From NCBI GenBank assembly GCA_026400845.1, contig JAPLOH010000053.1, forward strand, positions 1 through 38,190: a DNA stretch of 38,190 nucleotides, given 5' to 3'. Positions 23,936-38,190 of this stretch are shown here, piece after piece. Every line of letters starts with the position of its first letter. Position 1 is the stretch's first letter. The position numbers were made by a program, and so were the translations under genes. Below the pieces are notes generated by a model that was not told where the DNA came from, did not search any database, and saw nothing but the letters and a program-made list of their open reading frames with translations. This stretch comes from Alphaproteobacteria bacterium (GTDB taxonomy: Bacteria > Pseudomonadota > Alphaproteobacteria > Acetobacterales > Acetobacteraceae).

Positions 23936-24107
23936 TTGCGGGGGTCGCACGGCGAAGCCGCCGCGCCGGACAAGAAAGCCGCCGCTAACGAATCGGCGGG
24001 CATAAATGTTCCTGTCACCGGCGCGTGTTCCGGCGTGTACCAGGGCGTACAGAATTGTTCGAGACGGCGCGCCGTCCTTACGGCGGCCAGCACATGAGGG
24101 ATCAGCC

Positions 24108-26996
24108 ATGGCCGGTGTTGATGTTCTTGCTTCGGCTTTCAGTGGGGCGAATGCGGCGTTCATTGCCGAGATGTATGCGCGATGGACCGTGGATCCCGCA
24201 TCCGTAGATCCCGGCTTCTCCGCCGTGTTCGACGCGATGGACGACGAGGCCCGCGCCGTGCTGATGGATGCCTCCGGCGCATCCTGGGCGCCGCGTGAGG
24301 CGGTGCCAACCCCAGCGCCCCCACCCGAACGCCCCGTCATCGAGCGCCGAGTGGCCCAGCCGATACCAGCGACGTCGGACACCGTGCGCGCCGCCACCAA
24401 GGACAGCCTGCGCGCCCTGATGATGATCCGCACGTTTCGCGTGCGTGGCCATCTTCAGGCGAAGCTGGACCCGCTCGGCCTTCAGGTCCCGACCCAGCAT
24501 CCCGAGCTTGACCCGATTACCTACGGTTTCGGCCCCGCCGACATGGACCGGCCGGTGTTCATCGACAACGTGCTCGGACTCGAAACCGCCACCCCGCGGC
24601 AGATGCTTCAGGTGTTGCGCGAGACCTATTGCGGCCCGATCGGCGTCGAGTTCATGCATATCCAGGACCCCGACCAGAAGGCCTGGATCCAGCGCCGCGT
24701 CGAAGGTGCGCCGTGGCGCACCGCCTTCGGGCGCGGCGCCAAGAAGACCATCCTGCAGCAGCTCACCGAGGCGGAAGGGCTCGAGTCCTTTTGCCAGCGC
24801 CGCTATGTCGGCACCAAGCGCTTCGGTCTCGAAGGCGCCGAGGTGGCGATACCCGCCGTGCAGGCGATCATCGAGACGGCGGCGAAATCCGGTGTGCGCG
24901 AGATCGCCATCGGGATGCCCCATCGCGGCCGCCTCAACACGCTGGTGAACATCGTCAAAAAGCCATACGCCGCGCTGTTCAGCGAATTCGGCGGTTCCTC
25001 CTTCAAGCCCGACGACGTGCAGGGCTCCGGCGATGTGAAATACCATCTCGGCACCTCGACCGACATCGAGATCGCCGGCCACATGGTGCATCTCTCGCTG
25101 CAACCCAACCCCTCCCACCTCGAAGCGGTGGATCCGGTGGTGGTCGGCAAGGTGCGCGCCCGCCAGGACATGGCCGGCGATACCCGCGCGCGTCGCTCGG
25201 TGATGGGCATCCTGATGCATGGCGACGCCGCCTTCGCCGGCCAGGGACTGGTCTACGAAACCCTCGCGATGAGCCAACTCATCGGCTACCGCACCGGCGG
25301 CACCGTGCATGTGGTGGTCAACAACCAGATCGGGTTCACCACCGTGCCGGCCCATGCCTATTCGGGCCTCTATTGCACCGATGTCGCCAAGTCGATCCAG
25401 GCGCCGATCCTGCACGTCAACGGCGACGACCCCGAAGCCGTGGTGTGGTGCGCGCAGATGGCCGCCGAATTCCGTCAGGAATTCGCCACCGACTTCGTGC
25501 TCGATATCGTTTGCTACCGGCGCCACGGCCACAATGAGACCGATGAGCCGGCCTTCACCCAGCCGATCATGTATCGCGCGATCAAGGACCTCAAGACCAC
25601 TCGCACCCTCTATGCCGAGCGGCTCGCCGCCGATGGCGTGGTGAGCGCCGATGACGCCAAGGGCATGTGGGACGGCTTCATCGCCACGCTCGACGCCGCC
25701 TACCAGGCCGCCCAGGCCTATAAGCCCAACAAGGCCGATTGGCTCGAAGGCCACTGGTCCGGCCTCGCCGTCCCCGGCAACCAGCCGGAAAGCCCGGAGG
25801 CCCAGGTTGAACTTCAGACCGCCGCGCCGCTCGATCAGCTCCGCCGCGTCGGCATGGCGATTTCGCGCGCGCCGGCCAACTTCGAGGTCAATTCGAAAAT
25901 CATCCGCCAGCTCGAAGCCAAGCGCGCCGCAATCGAGACCGGCGAGGGGATCGACTGGGCGACCGGCGAGGCGCTCGCCTTCGGCACGCTGCTGCTCGAC
26001 GGCCACCGTGTCCGCCTCTCCGGCGAGGACGTTCAGCGCGGCACCTTCAGCCAGCGCCATGCCGTGCTGGTCGACCAGGGCAACCAGAACGAATACGTGC
26101 CCCTCAACAACATCGACACGTCACAGGCAAAGATCGAGATCTACAATTCGCTGCTCTCCGAGGTCGGCGTCCTCGGCTTCGAATACGGCTACACCCTGGC
26201 CGACCCGCGCACGCTGGTGTTGTGGGAGGGCCAGTTCGGTGACTTCGCTAATGGCGCCCAGGTAATCATCGACCAGTTCCTCGCCTCGGGCGAAAGCAAA
26301 TGGCTGCGTATGTCCGGGCTGGTGATGCTGCTGCCGCACGGCCATGAGGGGCAGGGGCCGGAGCACTCCTCGGCGCGGCCCGAGCGCTATCTGCAACTTT
26401 GCGCCGAGCGCAACATGGTGGTGGCCAACCTCACCACCCCCGCCAACTACTTCCATGCGCTCCGCCGGCAGTTGAAGCGCAACTACCGCAAGCCGCTGGT
26501 ATTGATGACGCCGAAGTCCCTGCTGCGCCACAAGCTCGCGGTCTCGACGCTCGACGAGTTCACCCCCGGCCACGGCTTCCGCCCGGTCATCGGCGAGATC
26601 GATGCCCTGGCGCCCTCCGAGGAAATCCGCCGCGTCGTTCTGTGCACCGGCAAGGTTTACTATGACCTGCTCGCCGAGCGCCGGGCACGGGATATCCGCA
26701 ACATCGCCATCGTCCGGGTCGAACAGCTTTATCCCTTCCCGGTGATAGCGCTTCCGCGCGAGTTGGAAAAATACCCCGAGGCGCAGGTGGTGTGGTGTCA
26801 GGAGGAGCCGGAGAACATGGGCGCCTGGACCTTCGTTGATCGCCGTATCGAGAAGGTGCTCGGCGGGCTCGACATCCGCGCCAAGCGCCCGGCCTATGTC
26901 GGCCGCCCCGAAGCAGCCAGCCCCGCCACCGGCCTCGCCAAGACCCATGCCGCCGAGCAAGCGGCGTTGGTCGCCGCGGCGCTGGCGCTCGATTGA
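24108..26996 (+). CDS. sucA: 2-oxoglutarate dehydrogenase E1 component
   Basis: A 962-residue thiamine-diphosphate E1. It decarboxylates 2-oxoglutarate and passes the succinyl group to the lipoyl of SucB. Visible: an N-terminal E2-interaction segment ([15 protein letters not shown]), the core start [70 protein letters not shown] (ThDP and metal region), [55 protein letters not shown] and [19 protein letters not shown]. The ATG at 24108 has GAGGGA six bases upstream. Length is normal for the family. It is followed by sucB after 31 bases. Confidence 0.96.
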   Translation: MAGVDVLASAFSGANAAFIAEMYARWTVDPASVDPGFSAVFDAMDDEARAVLMDASGASWAPREAVPTPAPPPERPVIERRVAQPIPATSDTVRAATKDSLRALMMIRTFRVRGHLQAKLDPLGLQVPTQHPELDPITYGFGPADMDRPVFIDNVLGLETATPRQMLQVLRETYCGPIGVEFMHIQDPDQKAWIQRRVEGAPWRTAFGRGAKKTILQQLTEAEGLESFCQRRYVGTKRFGLEGAEVAIPAVQAIIETAAKSGVREIAIGMPHRGRLNTLVNIVKKPYAALFSEFGGSSFKPDDVQGSGDVKYHLGTSTDIEIAGHMVHLSLQPNPSHLEAVDPVVVGKVRARQDMAGDTRARRSVMGILMHGDAAFAGQGLVYETLAMSQLIGYRTGGTVHVVVNNQIGFTTVPAHAYSGLYCTDVAKSIQAPILHVNGDDPEAVVWCAQMAAEFRQEFATDFVLDIVCYRRHGHNETDEPAFTQPIMYRAIKDLKTTRTLYAERLAADGVVSADDAKGMWDGFIATLDAAYQAAQAYKPNKADWLEGHWSGLAVPGNQPESPEAQVELQTAAPLDQLRRVGMAISRAPANFEVNSKIIRQLEAKRAAIETGEGIDWATGEALAFGTLLLDGHRVRLSGEDVQRGTFSQRHAVLVDQGNQNEYVPLNNIDTSQAKIEIYNSLLSEVGVLGFEYGYTLADPRTLVLWEGQFGDFANGAQVIIDQFLASGESKWLRMSGLVMLLPHGHEGQGPEHSSARPERYLQLCAERNMVVANLTTPANYFHALRRQLKRNYRKPLVLMTPKSLLRHKLAVSTLDEFTPGHGFRPVIGEIDALAPSEEIRRVVLCTGKVYYDLLAERRARDIRNIAIVRVEQLYPFPVIALPRELEKYPEAQVVWCQEEPENMGAWTFVDRRIEKVLGGLDIRAKRPAYVGRPEAASPATGLAKTHAAEQAALVAAALALD

Positions 26997-27027
26997 GATT
27001 ATTCACTCCAGAACCGGAGTTTTCAGC

Positions 27028-28290
<1,263 letters not shown>

Positions 28291-28293
28291 GCC

Positions 28294-29685
<1,392 letters not shown>

Positions 29686-29690
29686 CGCGC

Positions 29691-29723
29691 CGGCAGGGCG
29701 GGTGGGCGCCACCCGCCCTGCCG
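29691..29723. terminator. Perfect 15-bp-stem hairpin between convergent lpd and qor
   Basis: The arm CGGCAGGGCGGGTGG (29691-29705) and its exact complement (29709-29723) flank a three-base loop GCG. It fills the 48-base gap between lpd and the convergent quinone oxidoreductase gene, so it probably terminates transcription from both sides. There is no T-tract, as is common for strong GC-rich hairpins in such genomes; termination efficiency is inferred. Confidence 0.7.
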
Positions 29724-29733
29724 CAAGCCGGAT

Positions 29734-30705
29734 TTACGGAATGAGAACGGTGCTGCCGGTGGTCTGGCGCGCTTCGAGCGCGATATGGGCGGCTGCGGCC
29801 TCGGCGAGCGGGAAGGTCTGGTTGACACGGATCTTCACCGCGCCCTTCGCCACCACGTCGAACAAATCGGCGGAGACTCGTTCGAGGTCGGCGCGCTTGG
29901 TGGTGTAGCTGCCGAGTGTCGGGCGGGTGAGGAACAGGCTGCCCTTGGCGGAGAGAATGCCGATATCGACCGGCGGCACCGCGCCCGAGGCATTGCCATA
30001 GCTCACCATCATCCCGAGCGGGGCGAGACAGTCGAGGCTGGTCATGAAGGTGTCCTTGCCGACGCTGTCATAGACCACCGGCACCATGGCGCCGCCGGTG
30101 ACGCGCTTGACCTCGGCGGGCAGGCCGGCATGGCCGATAACCACGTGGTCGGCGCCATGGGCGCGGGCGAGGTCCGCCTTGGCCTCGGTGGAGACCACAC
30201 CGATCACGGTAGCGCCGAGATGCTTCGCCCATTGGCACAGGATCAGTCCGACGCCGCCGGCCGCGGCATGGACCACGATGGTTTCGCCGGCCGAGACCCG
30301 GTAGGTGCGGCGCAGGAGATACTGCGCGGTCATCCCCTGGAGCATCATGGCGGCGGCGGTGGTGAAGTCGATCGCCTCGGGCACGATCACCAGGCGATCG
30401 GCGGCGATGACGCGCTGGGTGGCGTAGGCGCCAAGCGGCCCGCCGGCATAGGCAACCCGATCGCCGGGCTTCACGGTGGTGACACCGTCGCCGACCGCAA
30501 GCACGGTGCCGGCGCCTTCCATGCCGATCGTCGTCGGCAGCGGGGATTTGTAGAGCCCGGTGCGGAAGTAGACGTCGATGTAGTTGAGGCCGACCGCACC
30601 ATGGCGGATCAGCGCCTCGCCCGGGCCGGGCTCGGGGGTCGGCACGTCCTCCCAGCGCATCACCTCGGGGCCGCCATTGGCGTGAATGCGGATCGCTTTG
30701 GTCAT
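29734..30705 (-). CDS. qor: NADPH:quinone oxidoreductase, zeta-crystallin-like
   Basis: A 323-residue MDR-superfamily quinone oxidoreductase without structural zinc. Visible: the GroES-like half with EALIRHGAVGLNYIDVYFR and IGMEGAGTVLAVGDGVTTV with KPGDRVAY, and the NADPH-binding half with VHAAAGGVGLILCQWAKHLG (the AxxGxxG motif) and VVYDSVGKDTFMTSLDCLAP. It reduces quinones, usually by one electron, with NADPH and acts in redox protection. The ATG at 30705 has no strong ribosome site. It lies 37 bases downstream of ogt on the same strand, so the two may share a transcript. It is convergent with lpd across the hairpin. Confidence 0.9.
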   Translation of the reverse strand: MTKAIRIHANGGPEVMRWEDVPTPEPGPGEALIRHGAVGLNYIDVYFRTGLYKSPLPTTIGMEGAGTVLAVGDGVTTVKPGDRVAYAGGPLGAYATQRVIAADRLVIVPEAIDFTTAAAMMLQGMTAQYLLRRTYRVSAGETIVVHAAAGGVGLILCQWAKHLGATVIGVVSTEAKADLARAHGADHVVIGHAGLPAEVKRVTGGAMVPVVYDSVGKDTFMTSLDCLAPLGMMVSYGNASGAVPPVDIGILSAKGSLFLTRPTLGSYTTKRADLERVSADLFDVVAKGAVKIRVNQTFPLAEAAAAHIALEARQTTGSTVLIP

Positions 30706-30742
30706 TTGAGGTCCATGGGTTTGGGGTGGACGCGATGGGACG

Positions 30743-31225
30743 TCACAGCAGCCGTGCTTGGGCGGGCGGTGTCAGTGCGGCGGCGGCGTGGGCTTCGAGA
30801 TCGAGCAGGAAGCGCTTGGTGGGCAGGCCGTCGCCGCCGGAATAGCCGCCGATGCCGTTGCCGGCGAGCACGCGGTGGCAGGGGATGAGGATGGGGATCG
30901 GGTTGCGCCCGTTGGCGCCACCGACGGAGCGCGGGCTGCCGCCGGCCTCCCGCGCGATGTCGCCGTAGCTGCGGGTGGCGCCGGGCGGGATGCGACACAG
31001 GGCGGCCCAGACGCGTTTCTGGTAGTCGCTGCCGAAAGGGGCGAGCGGGAGGTCGAAGTCGAGGCGGGTGCCGTCGAAGTATTCCTCAAGCTGTTCGCGC
31101 GCGCGCTGCAGCAGTGGCGTCTCGGTCTGGTCGCGCCCCCAGCCCCAGTCGACGGCGACGATGGCCCCATCCTCTTCGGAGAGGGTGAGGTCACCGACGG
31201 GAGAATGGAGCGAGAGCTGGGGCAC
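30743..31225 (-). CDS. ogt: Methylated-DNA-protein cysteine methyltransferase
   Basis: A 160-residue O6-alkylguanine-DNA alkyltransferase. The active-site motif PIPILIPCHRVLAGNG holds the acceptor Cys. Upstream are the helix-turn-helix region YQKRVWAALCRIPPGATRSYGDIA with the conserved Arg finger context, and GGANGRNPIP. A short N-terminal domain (about 1-75) precedes them. It removes methyl groups from O6-methylguanine in a single suicide transfer. The start is a GTG at 31225; no better start exists in frame, and the ribosome site is weak. It is 66 bases downstream of the DUF255 gene and 37 bases upstream of qor, all minus strand. Confidence 0.9.
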   Translation of the reverse strand: MPQLSLHSPVGDLTLSEEDGAIVAVDWGWGRDQTETPLLQRAREQLEEYFDGTRLDFDLPLAPFGSDYQKRVWAALCRIPPGATRSYGDIAREAGGSPRSVGGANGRNPIPILIPCHRVLAGNGIGGYSGGDGLPTKRFLLDLEAHAAAALTPPAQARLL

Positions 31226-31291
31226 GCGCCGGGGATGATCCTGAGGAGGGGCCGAATGTGGCGACGGGATGGCAGTCTCGGCCGTCCGATG

Positions 31292-33340
<2,049 letters not shown>

Positions 33341-33436
33341 GGTTGGTCCTTGCATCGGGCGGCTGCATCGCAGATAGGGATTTTCTCGCGGATGGACAGG
33401 TGACGATCGACACCGGCGGCGCGGAAAGGGGGCAAC

Positions 33437-33781
33437 ATGGTGGACGATCAGGCTGCGGGCGAGAGCCAGCCGTATTTCGAGGCGCATCTCTTCGTGTGCT
33501 GCAACCGCCGGCCCGACGGGCACAAACGTGGGTCTTGCGCCGCGCGCGGCTCGGAGAAGCTGCGCGACTACATGAAGGCGCGCGCGAAGGAAATGGGCCT
33601 CGCGCGCGTGCGGGTGAACCTCGCTGGGTGCCTCGATCGCTGTGAACTCGGGCCGTGCCTGGTGATCTATCCGGAAGGGATTTGGTACAAAATCGAGTCT
33701 AACTCCGATGTCGATCTGGTTCTGGAACGCCATGTGCGTGACGGACAGCGCGTCGTGGAGCTCATGCTGCCTGCCGAATGA
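33437..33781 (+). CDS. Thioredoxin-like [2Fe-2S] ferredoxin
   Basis: A 114-residue ferredoxin of the thioredoxin-like [2Fe-2S] fold. Cysteines sit at 21/22 and 34 ([24 protein letters not shown]) and at 65, 69 and 73 ([21 protein letters not shown]), the pattern C-x11/12-C and C-x3-C expected for this cluster. It is a small soluble electron carrier; similar proteins are also called (2Fe-2S) ferredoxin domain proteins related to the NuoE fold. The ATG has GGGGG four bases upstream. It lies 96 bases from the divergent DUF255 gene and 12 bases before mnmE on the same strand, so it may be co-transcribed with mnmE. The redox partner is unknown. Confidence 0.85.
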   Translation: MVDDQAAGESQPYFEAHLFVCCNRRPDGHKRGSCAARGSEKLRDYMKARAKEMGLARVRVNLAGCLDRCELGPCLVIYPEGIWYKIESNSDVDLVLERHVRDGQRVVELMLPAE

Positions 33782-33793
33782 GGCTCTAAGACT

Positions 33794-35077
33794 TTGAATA
33801 CCGACACTATTTTTGCGCTGGCCAGCGGGGCCGGGCGGGCGGCGATCGCCGTCATGCGGCTTTCGGGCCCCGGAGCACAAGTGGTAACCGAAGCGCTGTG
33901 CGGCCCGCTGCCGCCGCCGCGTGTCGCCTCGCTGCGCCCGGTGCGCAACGCCGGGGGGGACCTGCTGGATCGCGCCCTGCTGCTGTGGTTCGCCGCACCG
34001 GCAAGCTATACCGGCGAGGACAGCGCGGAGCTGCATCTCCATGCCGGCCCGGCGGTGATCGATGGTGTGGCGGAAGCACTCGTTGCCGCCGGTGCGCGCC
34101 CAGCCGAGCCAGGCGAGTTCACCGAGCGGGCCTTCCTCAATGGGCGCATCGACCTGCTGGAAGCCGAGGCGATCGCCGACCTCATTGCCGCCGAGACGGC
34201 CGAACAGCGACGCCAGGCGCTGCTGCAGATGGGCGGCGCGCTCGGTGCGATCTATCGGGACTGGTCCGCTCGCTTGCTGTCGCAGCTCGCCCGCCAAGAG
34301 GCGATGATCGATTTCCCCGACGAGGACATCCCCGATAGTGTGGAGTTGGCGATCGTCGCGGAACTCGGGTCGCTGGCTTGCGAGATGGCGAGCCATCTCG
34401 AAGATGGCGGCCGGGGCGAACGTCTGCGCGACGGGCTGGTGTTCGCCATTGTTGGTCCGCCAAACGTCGGCAAGTCCACACTGATGAACGCGTTGGCGGG
34501 GCGGGAGGTGGCGATCGTCTCGCCGCAACCGGGGACGACGCGCGATGTGATCGAGGCACGCATAGTGCTCGCCGGCGTGCCGGTGACGTTGCTCGACACC
34601 GCAGGGCTGCGCGAAGGGGCCGACGCGATAGAGGCGGAGGGGATCCGCCGCGCGCGGGCACGGGCGCAGGAGGCGGATTTTGTCATCCGCGTCGATGAGG
34701 GTGTTGCTGCTGAGATGCCGGAGGGGGCATTCCTCCATGTGCTCGGCAAGGGCGATGTGCTATCCCATGATGGGGCCGCGGGGTTGGTGGTCAGCGCGTT
34801 GACTGGGGCTGGAATGCCGGCACTGCGCGCGGCCTTGGCGGTTGCGGCGAAGCGTTTGGCGAATGCGGCGGGGCCCCCGGCGTTAACGCGGGCACGGCAT
34901 CGCGCGGCGGTCGGCGCGGCGCTGGAGTGTATCCGCCGGGCGTTGCTGGCTGATGTGGCGGAATTACGGGGTGAGGATTTGCGTATGGCGGTGCAGGACC
35001 TGGGACGGCTGACCGGGGCGGTGCATGTCGAGGATGTACTCGATTCCGTGTTCCGACAGTTCTGTATCGGCAAGTAG
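33794..35077 (+). CDS. mnmE: tRNA modification GTPase MnmE
   Basis: A 427-residue MnmE (TrmE). With MnmG it makes the 5-carboxymethylaminomethyl group on wobble uridine 34. Visible: the folate-binding N-terminal domain ([61 protein letters not shown]), the G domain (Walker [35 protein letters not shown]) and the C-terminal FCIGK end with the essential Cys. The start is TTG at 33794, 12 bases after the ferredoxin stop, and no ATG fits the family N-terminus. The base-recognition NKxD motif reads GKGD (318-321), and the region before it is shorter than usual. It is followed by mnmG after 22 bases. Confidence 0.93.
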   Translation: MNTDTIFALASGAGRAAIAVMRLSGPGAQVVTEALCGPLPPPRVASLRPVRNAGGDLLDRALLLWFAAPASYTGEDSAELHLHAGPAVIDGVAEALVAAGARPAEPGEFTERAFLNGRIDLLEAEAIADLIAAETAEQRRQALLQMGGALGAIYRDWSARLLSQLARQEAMIDFPDEDIPDSVELAIVAELGSLACEMASHLEDGGRGERLRDGLVFAIVGPPNVGKSTLMNALAGREVAIVSPQPGTTRDVIEARIVLAGVPVTLLDTAGLREGADAIEAEGIRRARARAQEADFVIRVDEGVAAEMPEGAFLHVLGKGDVLSHDGAAGLVVSALTGAGMPALRAALAVAAKRLANAAGPPALTRARHRAAVGAALECIRRALLADVAELRGEDLRMAVQDLGRLTGAVHVEDVLDSVFRQFCIGK

Positions 35078-35099
35078 CAGCGGGATCGGGTAGCGGGAC

Positions 35100-36974
35100 A
35101 TGGATCAGCGGTTCGATGTGGTGGTGATCGGCGGCGGCCATGCAGGCTGCGAGGCTGCGGCCGCGGCGGCCCGGATGGGCGCGCGGACTGCGCTCGTCAC
35201 CCATCGCCGCGCCGCGATTGGCGAAATGTCCTGCAATCCCGCGATAGGCGGGATCGGCAAGGGCCATCTGGTGCGCGAGATCGACGCGCTCGATGGTCTG
35301 ATGGGGATCGCGGCGGACCGCGCCGGCATTCACTTCAAAATGCTCAACCGCAGCAAGGGCCCGGCGGTGCGTGGCCCGCGCGCCCAGGCGGACCGCAAGC
35401 TGTATCGGCGCGCGATTCAGGACCTGCTGGCGGCGCAGCCGGGGCTCGTGATCATCGAGGCCGCGGTTGAGGATCTGGTGCTTGATGGGCAGGGCGGGCT
35501 CGCTGCGGTGGTCTGCGGCGACGGTACGCGGCTCGCCTGCGGTGCCGCAGTGCTGACGGCGGGCACCTTCTTGCGTGGGATGATCCATATCGGCCACGAA
35601 CGCAGCGCGGCCGGCCGTGTCGGCGAGGCGCCCTCGCTCGGGCTCGCGCTGCGCCTCGAGGCGCTCGGCCTGCCGATGGGCCGCCTCAAGACCGGCACGC
35701 CACCGCGGCTCGATCGTCGCACCATTGACTGGTCCGGGCTCGATCAGGACTGGGGCGATGCGGTGCCGGAGCCGTTCAGTCTGCTTACGACCACAATCGA
35801 CAATCCACAGATCGCTTGCGGGGTGACGTCCACCACGCCGGAGACCCACGCGGTTATTCGCGCCAATCTGGAGCGTTCGGCGGTCTATGGCGGGCATATC
35901 GCCGGGCGGGGACCGCGCTATTGCCCGTCTATCGAGGACAAGGTGGTGCGCTTCGCCGAACGGGAGCGCCATCAGGTGTTTCTGGAGCCGGAAGGGCTGG
36001 ACGACGACACAATTTATCCAAATGGCATTTCCACCAGTCTGCCGGCCGATGTGCAGCAGGCGTTGCTTGAGACGATACCCGGTCTCGCTAAAGTGCGGAT
36101 GATCCGGCCGGGCTACGCGATCGAGTACGATTATGTCGATCCACGGGCCTTGACGGTGGGGCTCCAACTCAAGGCACTGCCGGGGCTGTTTCTCGCCGGG
36201 CAGGTAAACGGGACCACAGGCTACGAGGAGGCCGCGGCGCAGGGGCTGATGGCCGGCATCAACGCCGCCCGCCGCTGCGCCGGGTTGGAGTCTGTGTCGC
36301 CGGATCGGTCCCAGGCCTATATTGGCGTCCTGATCGATGACCTGACGACGCAAGGGGTCACCGAGCCATACCGGATGTTCACCTCGCGGGCCGAATACCG
36401 GCTGAGCCTTCGGGCGGACAATGCCGACATGCGGCTCACCGCCCTCGGAGCGGCCTGGGGTTGCGTCGGATCGCACCGCATTGAGCGTCATCTTCGCGAC
36501 AGCACGATGGTCGATGCAATGCGGGCGCGCTGCATCGCCGCGACATTTTCGCCCGAGCAACTTCACCGGCATAGCATCACGGTCCGCGCGGATGGGCGGA
36601 TGCGATCGATTTTCGATCTTCTCGCTTCGAGTGATGTCGATGCGGCGTCGGTCACCGCGCTGGCGCCTTGGCTCGCTGAGGTACCTGCGCGGCTCCGGAC
36701 GATTGTGGAGAGCGACGCGCTCTACTCCGGTTACCTGAAGCGTCAGGAGGTCGATATTGCGGCGTTCCGGCGGCAGGAGGGGCTCGCGCTGGACGCGACG
36801 ATGGATTTTGCGACGCTCGGAAGCCTTTCGGCTGAGTTGCGGGAGAAGTTGGCGCTTGTACGCCCGACATCGATTGGCGCGGCGGCGCGTATCCAGGGGA
36901 TGACGCCCGCGGCACTCTCCACGTTGATGGGCCATGCGCGGCGCGCGCCTCCGCGATCCGGTGGTTTCACGTGA
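35100..36974 (+). CDS. mnmG: tRNA uridine-5-carboxymethylaminomethyl modification enzyme MnmG
   Basis: A 624-residue FAD protein, MnmG (GidA). Visible: the dinucleotide-binding start [129 protein letters not shown], and the C-terminal helical domain [11 protein letters not shown] with [20 protein letters not shown] and [10 protein letters not shown]. It partners MnmE in U34 modification. Its TGA stop (36972-36974) lies inside a parS site, and its last codons overlap the rsmG start by four bases (GTGA). Confidence 0.95.
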   Translation: MDQRFDVVVIGGGHAGCEAAAAAARMGARTALVTHRRAAIGEMSCNPAIGGIGKGHLVREIDALDGLMGIAADRAGIHFKMLNRSKGPAVRGPRAQADRKLYRRAIQDLLAAQPGLVIIEAAVEDLVLDGQGGLAAVVCGDGTRLACGAAVLTAGTFLRGMIHIGHERSAAGRVGEAPSLGLALRLEALGLPMGRLKTGTPPRLDRRTIDWSGLDQDWGDAVPEPFSLLTTTIDNPQIACGVTSTTPETHAVIRANLERSAVYGGHIAGRGPRYCPSIEDKVVRFAERERHQVFLEPEGLDDDTIYPNGISTSLPADVQQALLETIPGLAKVRMIRPGYAIEYDYVDPRALTVGLQLKALPGLFLAGQVNGTTGYEEAAAQGLMAGINAARRCAGLESVSPDRSQAYIGVLIDDLTTQGVTEPYRMFTSRAEYRLSLRADNADMRLTALGAAWGCVGSHRIERHLRDSTMVDAMRARCIAATFSPEQLHRHSITVRADGRMRSIFDLLASSDVDAASVTALAPWLAEVPARLRTIVESDALYSGYLKRQEVDIAAFRRQEGLALDATMDFATLGSLSAELREKLALVRPTSIGAAARIQGMTPAALSTLMGHARRAPPRSGGFT

Positions 36975-36978
36975 AACG
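36963..36978. promoter_or_regulatory. parS site 1 (ParB-binding) at the mnmG stop/rsmG start
   Basis: GGTTTCACGTGAAACG contains the perfect 14-bp palindrome GTTTCACGTGAAAC (36964-36977), the core of the bacterial parS consensus. The GTG start of rsmG (36971-36973) and the TGA stop of mnmG (36972-36974) are both inside it. ParB binds here to nucleate the partition complex near the origin. Confidence 0.92.
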
Positions 36979-37579
36979 CGATCCGCTGGCAGCGCTCGGC
37001 GTTTCACGTGAAACGGAGGAACGGCTGCGACGATTCGTTGACCTGCTGCTCAAGTGGAACAGCACAATCAACCTGATCTCGCGCCGCGACGAGACCCAGA
37101 TATGGGACCGCCACGTAATCGACTCACTGGCCCTGCTGCCGGCTTTGCCGGCGCACGCCTCGCGCGCGATCGATCTCGGCTCCGGCGGAGGGTTCCCCGG
37201 CGTGGTGCTCGCAATTGCCACCGGATGGCGGTTCGACCTGGTCGAGGTGGACCAGCGCAAGGCTGCATTCCTCCGTGAAGCCATTCGTGCCGCCCAAGCA
37301 GATGCCACCGTCCATTGTGCCCGCATTGAGACGCTTCGCATCGAACCCGCGCCACTGCTAACCGCCCGCGCCCTGGCACCGCTCGATCGATTATTGGATC
37401 TCGCCACACCATTTCTCGCACCAGGCGGCATTTGTGTCTTTCCGAAGGGACGAACAGCGGAGGAGGAATTGACCGCGGCGGAACATCACTGGCACATGCA
37501 GGTCGAACGCATTCAAAGCCCCAACGATCCTTCGTCAACAATTCTGAGAATCAGAGAAATTGCCCGTGCAGGCTCCTAG
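36971..37579 (+). CDS. rsmG: 16S rRNA (guanine527-N7)-methyltransferase RsmG
   Basis: A 202-residue SAM-dependent methyltransferase that methylates G527 of 16S rRNA. Visible: [20 protein letters not shown] (helical N-terminus), [20 protein letters not shown], the SAM-binding loop [36 protein letters not shown] and [18 protein letters not shown]. The start is a GTG inside parS 1, overlapping the mnmG stop. Residues 11-15, VSRET, are encoded by parS 2, so the DNA-binding site fixes part of the protein sequence. It overlaps parA by 14 bases. The mnmE-mnmG-rsmG-parA order is the classic alphaproteobacterial partition locus. Confidence 0.93.
   Translation: MKRDPLAALGVSRETEERLRRFVDLLLKWNSTINLISRRDETQIWDRHVIDSLALLPALPAHASRAIDLGSGGGFPGVVLAIATGWRFDLVEVDQRKAAFLREAIRAAQADATVHCARIETLRIEPAPLLTARALAPLDRLLDLATPFLAPGGICVFPKGRTAEEELTAAEHHWHMQVERIQSPNDPSSTILRIREIARAGS
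37000..37015. promoter_or_regulatory. parS site 2 inside rsmG
   Basis: CGTTTCACGTGAAACG is again a perfect 16-bp palindrome around GTTTCACGTGAAAC (37001-37014). It lies 37 bases centre-to-centre from parS 1. In the rsmG frame it reads Val-Ser-Arg-Glu-Thr. Two close sites should load ParB strongly at this locus. Confidence 0.93.
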
Positions 37580-38190
37580 GCAACCCGATCACGGCACGCG
37601 ACGGCCACTCGTCATCGCGGTCGCCAACCAGAAGGGTGGCGTGGGCAAGACGACGACGACCATCAACCTCGCCACCGCCCTTGCCGCTGCGGGGCAGCAG
37701 GTCCTGCTGATCGACCTCGATCCCCAGGGCAACGCCTCAACCGGTCTTGGCATCAGCCGCAATGATCGTGCCCGCGGCACCTACGCCCTGCTGCTCGATC
37801 CCAACGCCCGGGATTTGCCGCGGCAAACCGCCATCTCCGGCCTCACCATCGTGCCAGCCGACCCAGACCTTGCCGGGGCCGAGATCGAACTCGTCGGTGA
37901 AGAGCGGCGGGAATACTGCCTCCGCGAGGCGCTTGGACGGGCGACGCCTCCCGCTGGGCCGGTCTCCATCGTGATTATCGACTGCCCACCCAGCCTCGGC
38001 TTGTTGACGCTGAACGGCCTGGTCGCGGCCGACGCCGTTCTTGTGCCGCTGCAATGCGAATTCTTCGCCCTTGAAGGATTGAGCCAACTCACGCGCACGA
38101 TCGAACTCGTCAAGCACGGCCTCAACCCGGCACTGCGTCTGCTTGGCATCGTCTTGACGATGTACGATCGCAGGAACAACCTCTCAGATC
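37566..38190 (+). CDS. parA: Chromosome-partitioning ATPase ParA, 3' end cut by window
   Basis: The first 208 residues of ParA (Soj). Visible: the deviant Walker A motif NQKGGVGKTTTTINLA with the signature Lys (K23) and K28, Walker A' in LLIDLDPQGNASTGLGI, Walker B in VIIDCPPSLGLLTLNGLVAA, and LVPLQCEFFALEGLSQL and GIVLTMYDRRNNLSD near the edge. It binds DNA non-specifically as an ATP dimer and moves ParB-parS complexes. A GTG at 37566 is the only start that fits, and it overlaps rsmG by 14 bases; the ribosome site is weak, so expression may rely on coupling. parB is expected just past the edge. Confidence 0.94.
   Translation, partial: MQAPRQPDHGTRRPLVIAVANQKGGVGKTTTTINLATALAAAGQQVLLIDLDPQGNASTGLGISRNDRARGTYALLLDPNARDLPRQTAISGLTIVPADPDLAGAEIELVGEERREYCLREALGRATPPAGPVSIVIIDCPPSLGLLTLNGLVAADAVLVPLQCEFFALEGLSQLTRTIELVKHGLNPALRLLGIVLTMYDRRNNLSD

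Noticed and set aside
24102-26060. Minus-strand frame of 652 codons opposite sucA
   Set aside because: Antisense to unmistakable 2-oxoglutarate dehydrogenase motifs.
33341-34738. Upstream extension of the DUF255 frame, giving 1148 codons
   Set aside because: The extension is antisense to the ferredoxin gene and mnmE. The family N-terminus and a good ribosome site fix the start at 33340.
34791-37007. Long minus-strand open frame (738 codons) opposite mnmG
   Set aside because: It lies fully antisense to a clear mnmG and is Arg/His/Pro-rich with no domain pattern; an artefact of GC-rich codon use.

Overview
This is a GC-rich stretch of chromosome from an alphaproteobacterium. It is most likely a member of the Acetobacteraceae (Rhodospirillales/Acetobacterales), but not a classical acetic-acid bacterium. 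Pointers are a CtrA-type regulator, a DUF3576 lipoprotein, the mnmE-mnmG-rsmG-parA order with parS sites, and an unbroken mdh-sucCDAB-lpd block. Succinyl-CoA synthetase plus a full 2-oxoglutarate dehydrogenase argues for a complete oxidative TCA cycle. The lineage is inferred from gene content; no phylogeny was run.

Left part (1-14.2 kb), mostly minus strand and accessory. A tiny secreted Cys-pair peptide and an outer-membrane beta-barrel form a two-gene unit. Upstream of them lie four 11-bp direct repeats of Pho-box/OmpR-family type. Next come a hydroxypyruvate-isomerase-like TIM barrel with a basic in-frame N-terminal extension, a decayed transposase fragment and an enamidase-type amidohydrolase. 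A regulatory cluster follows: a CtrA-like regulator with a degenerate receiver pocket, a CckA-like hybrid histidine kinase, an OmpR-family regulator and a lytic transglycosylase. A plus-strand GT39-type membrane glycosyltransferase ends in a striking nested-palindrome element. Two acyl-CoA dehydrogenases (pimC/pimD type) face a divergent bifunctional hydratase/3-hydroxyacyl-CoA dehydrogenase (pimF type), giving a dicarboxylate/fatty acyl-CoA beta-oxidation module.

Middle part (16.4-29.7 kb), mostly plus strand and housekeeping. It holds a DUF3576 lipoprotein with a good sigma70-like promoter, pdxA-pdxJ (vitamin B6), an NTF2-like protein convergent with pdxJ, zapE, and then the TCA block mdh-sucC-sucD-sucA-sucB-lpd. 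A perfect 15-bp-stem hairpin closes the block.

Right part (29.7-38.2 kb). Minus-strand quinone oxidoreductase, ogt and a DUF255 thioredoxin-domain protein are followed by plus-strand [2Fe-2S] ferredoxin, mnmE, mnmG, rsmG and parA (cut by the window edge). Two parS sites lie at the mnmG/rsmG junction. One contains both the mnmG stop and the rsmG start, and the other encodes the VSRET peptide of RsmG. This is the chromosome-partitioning centre and is probably origin-proximal.

The best candidates for something undescribed are the Pho-box-like array driving a peptide/barrel pair with matching cysteine pairs, the degenerate CtrA paralogue beside a CckA-like kinase, and the nested palindrome element.
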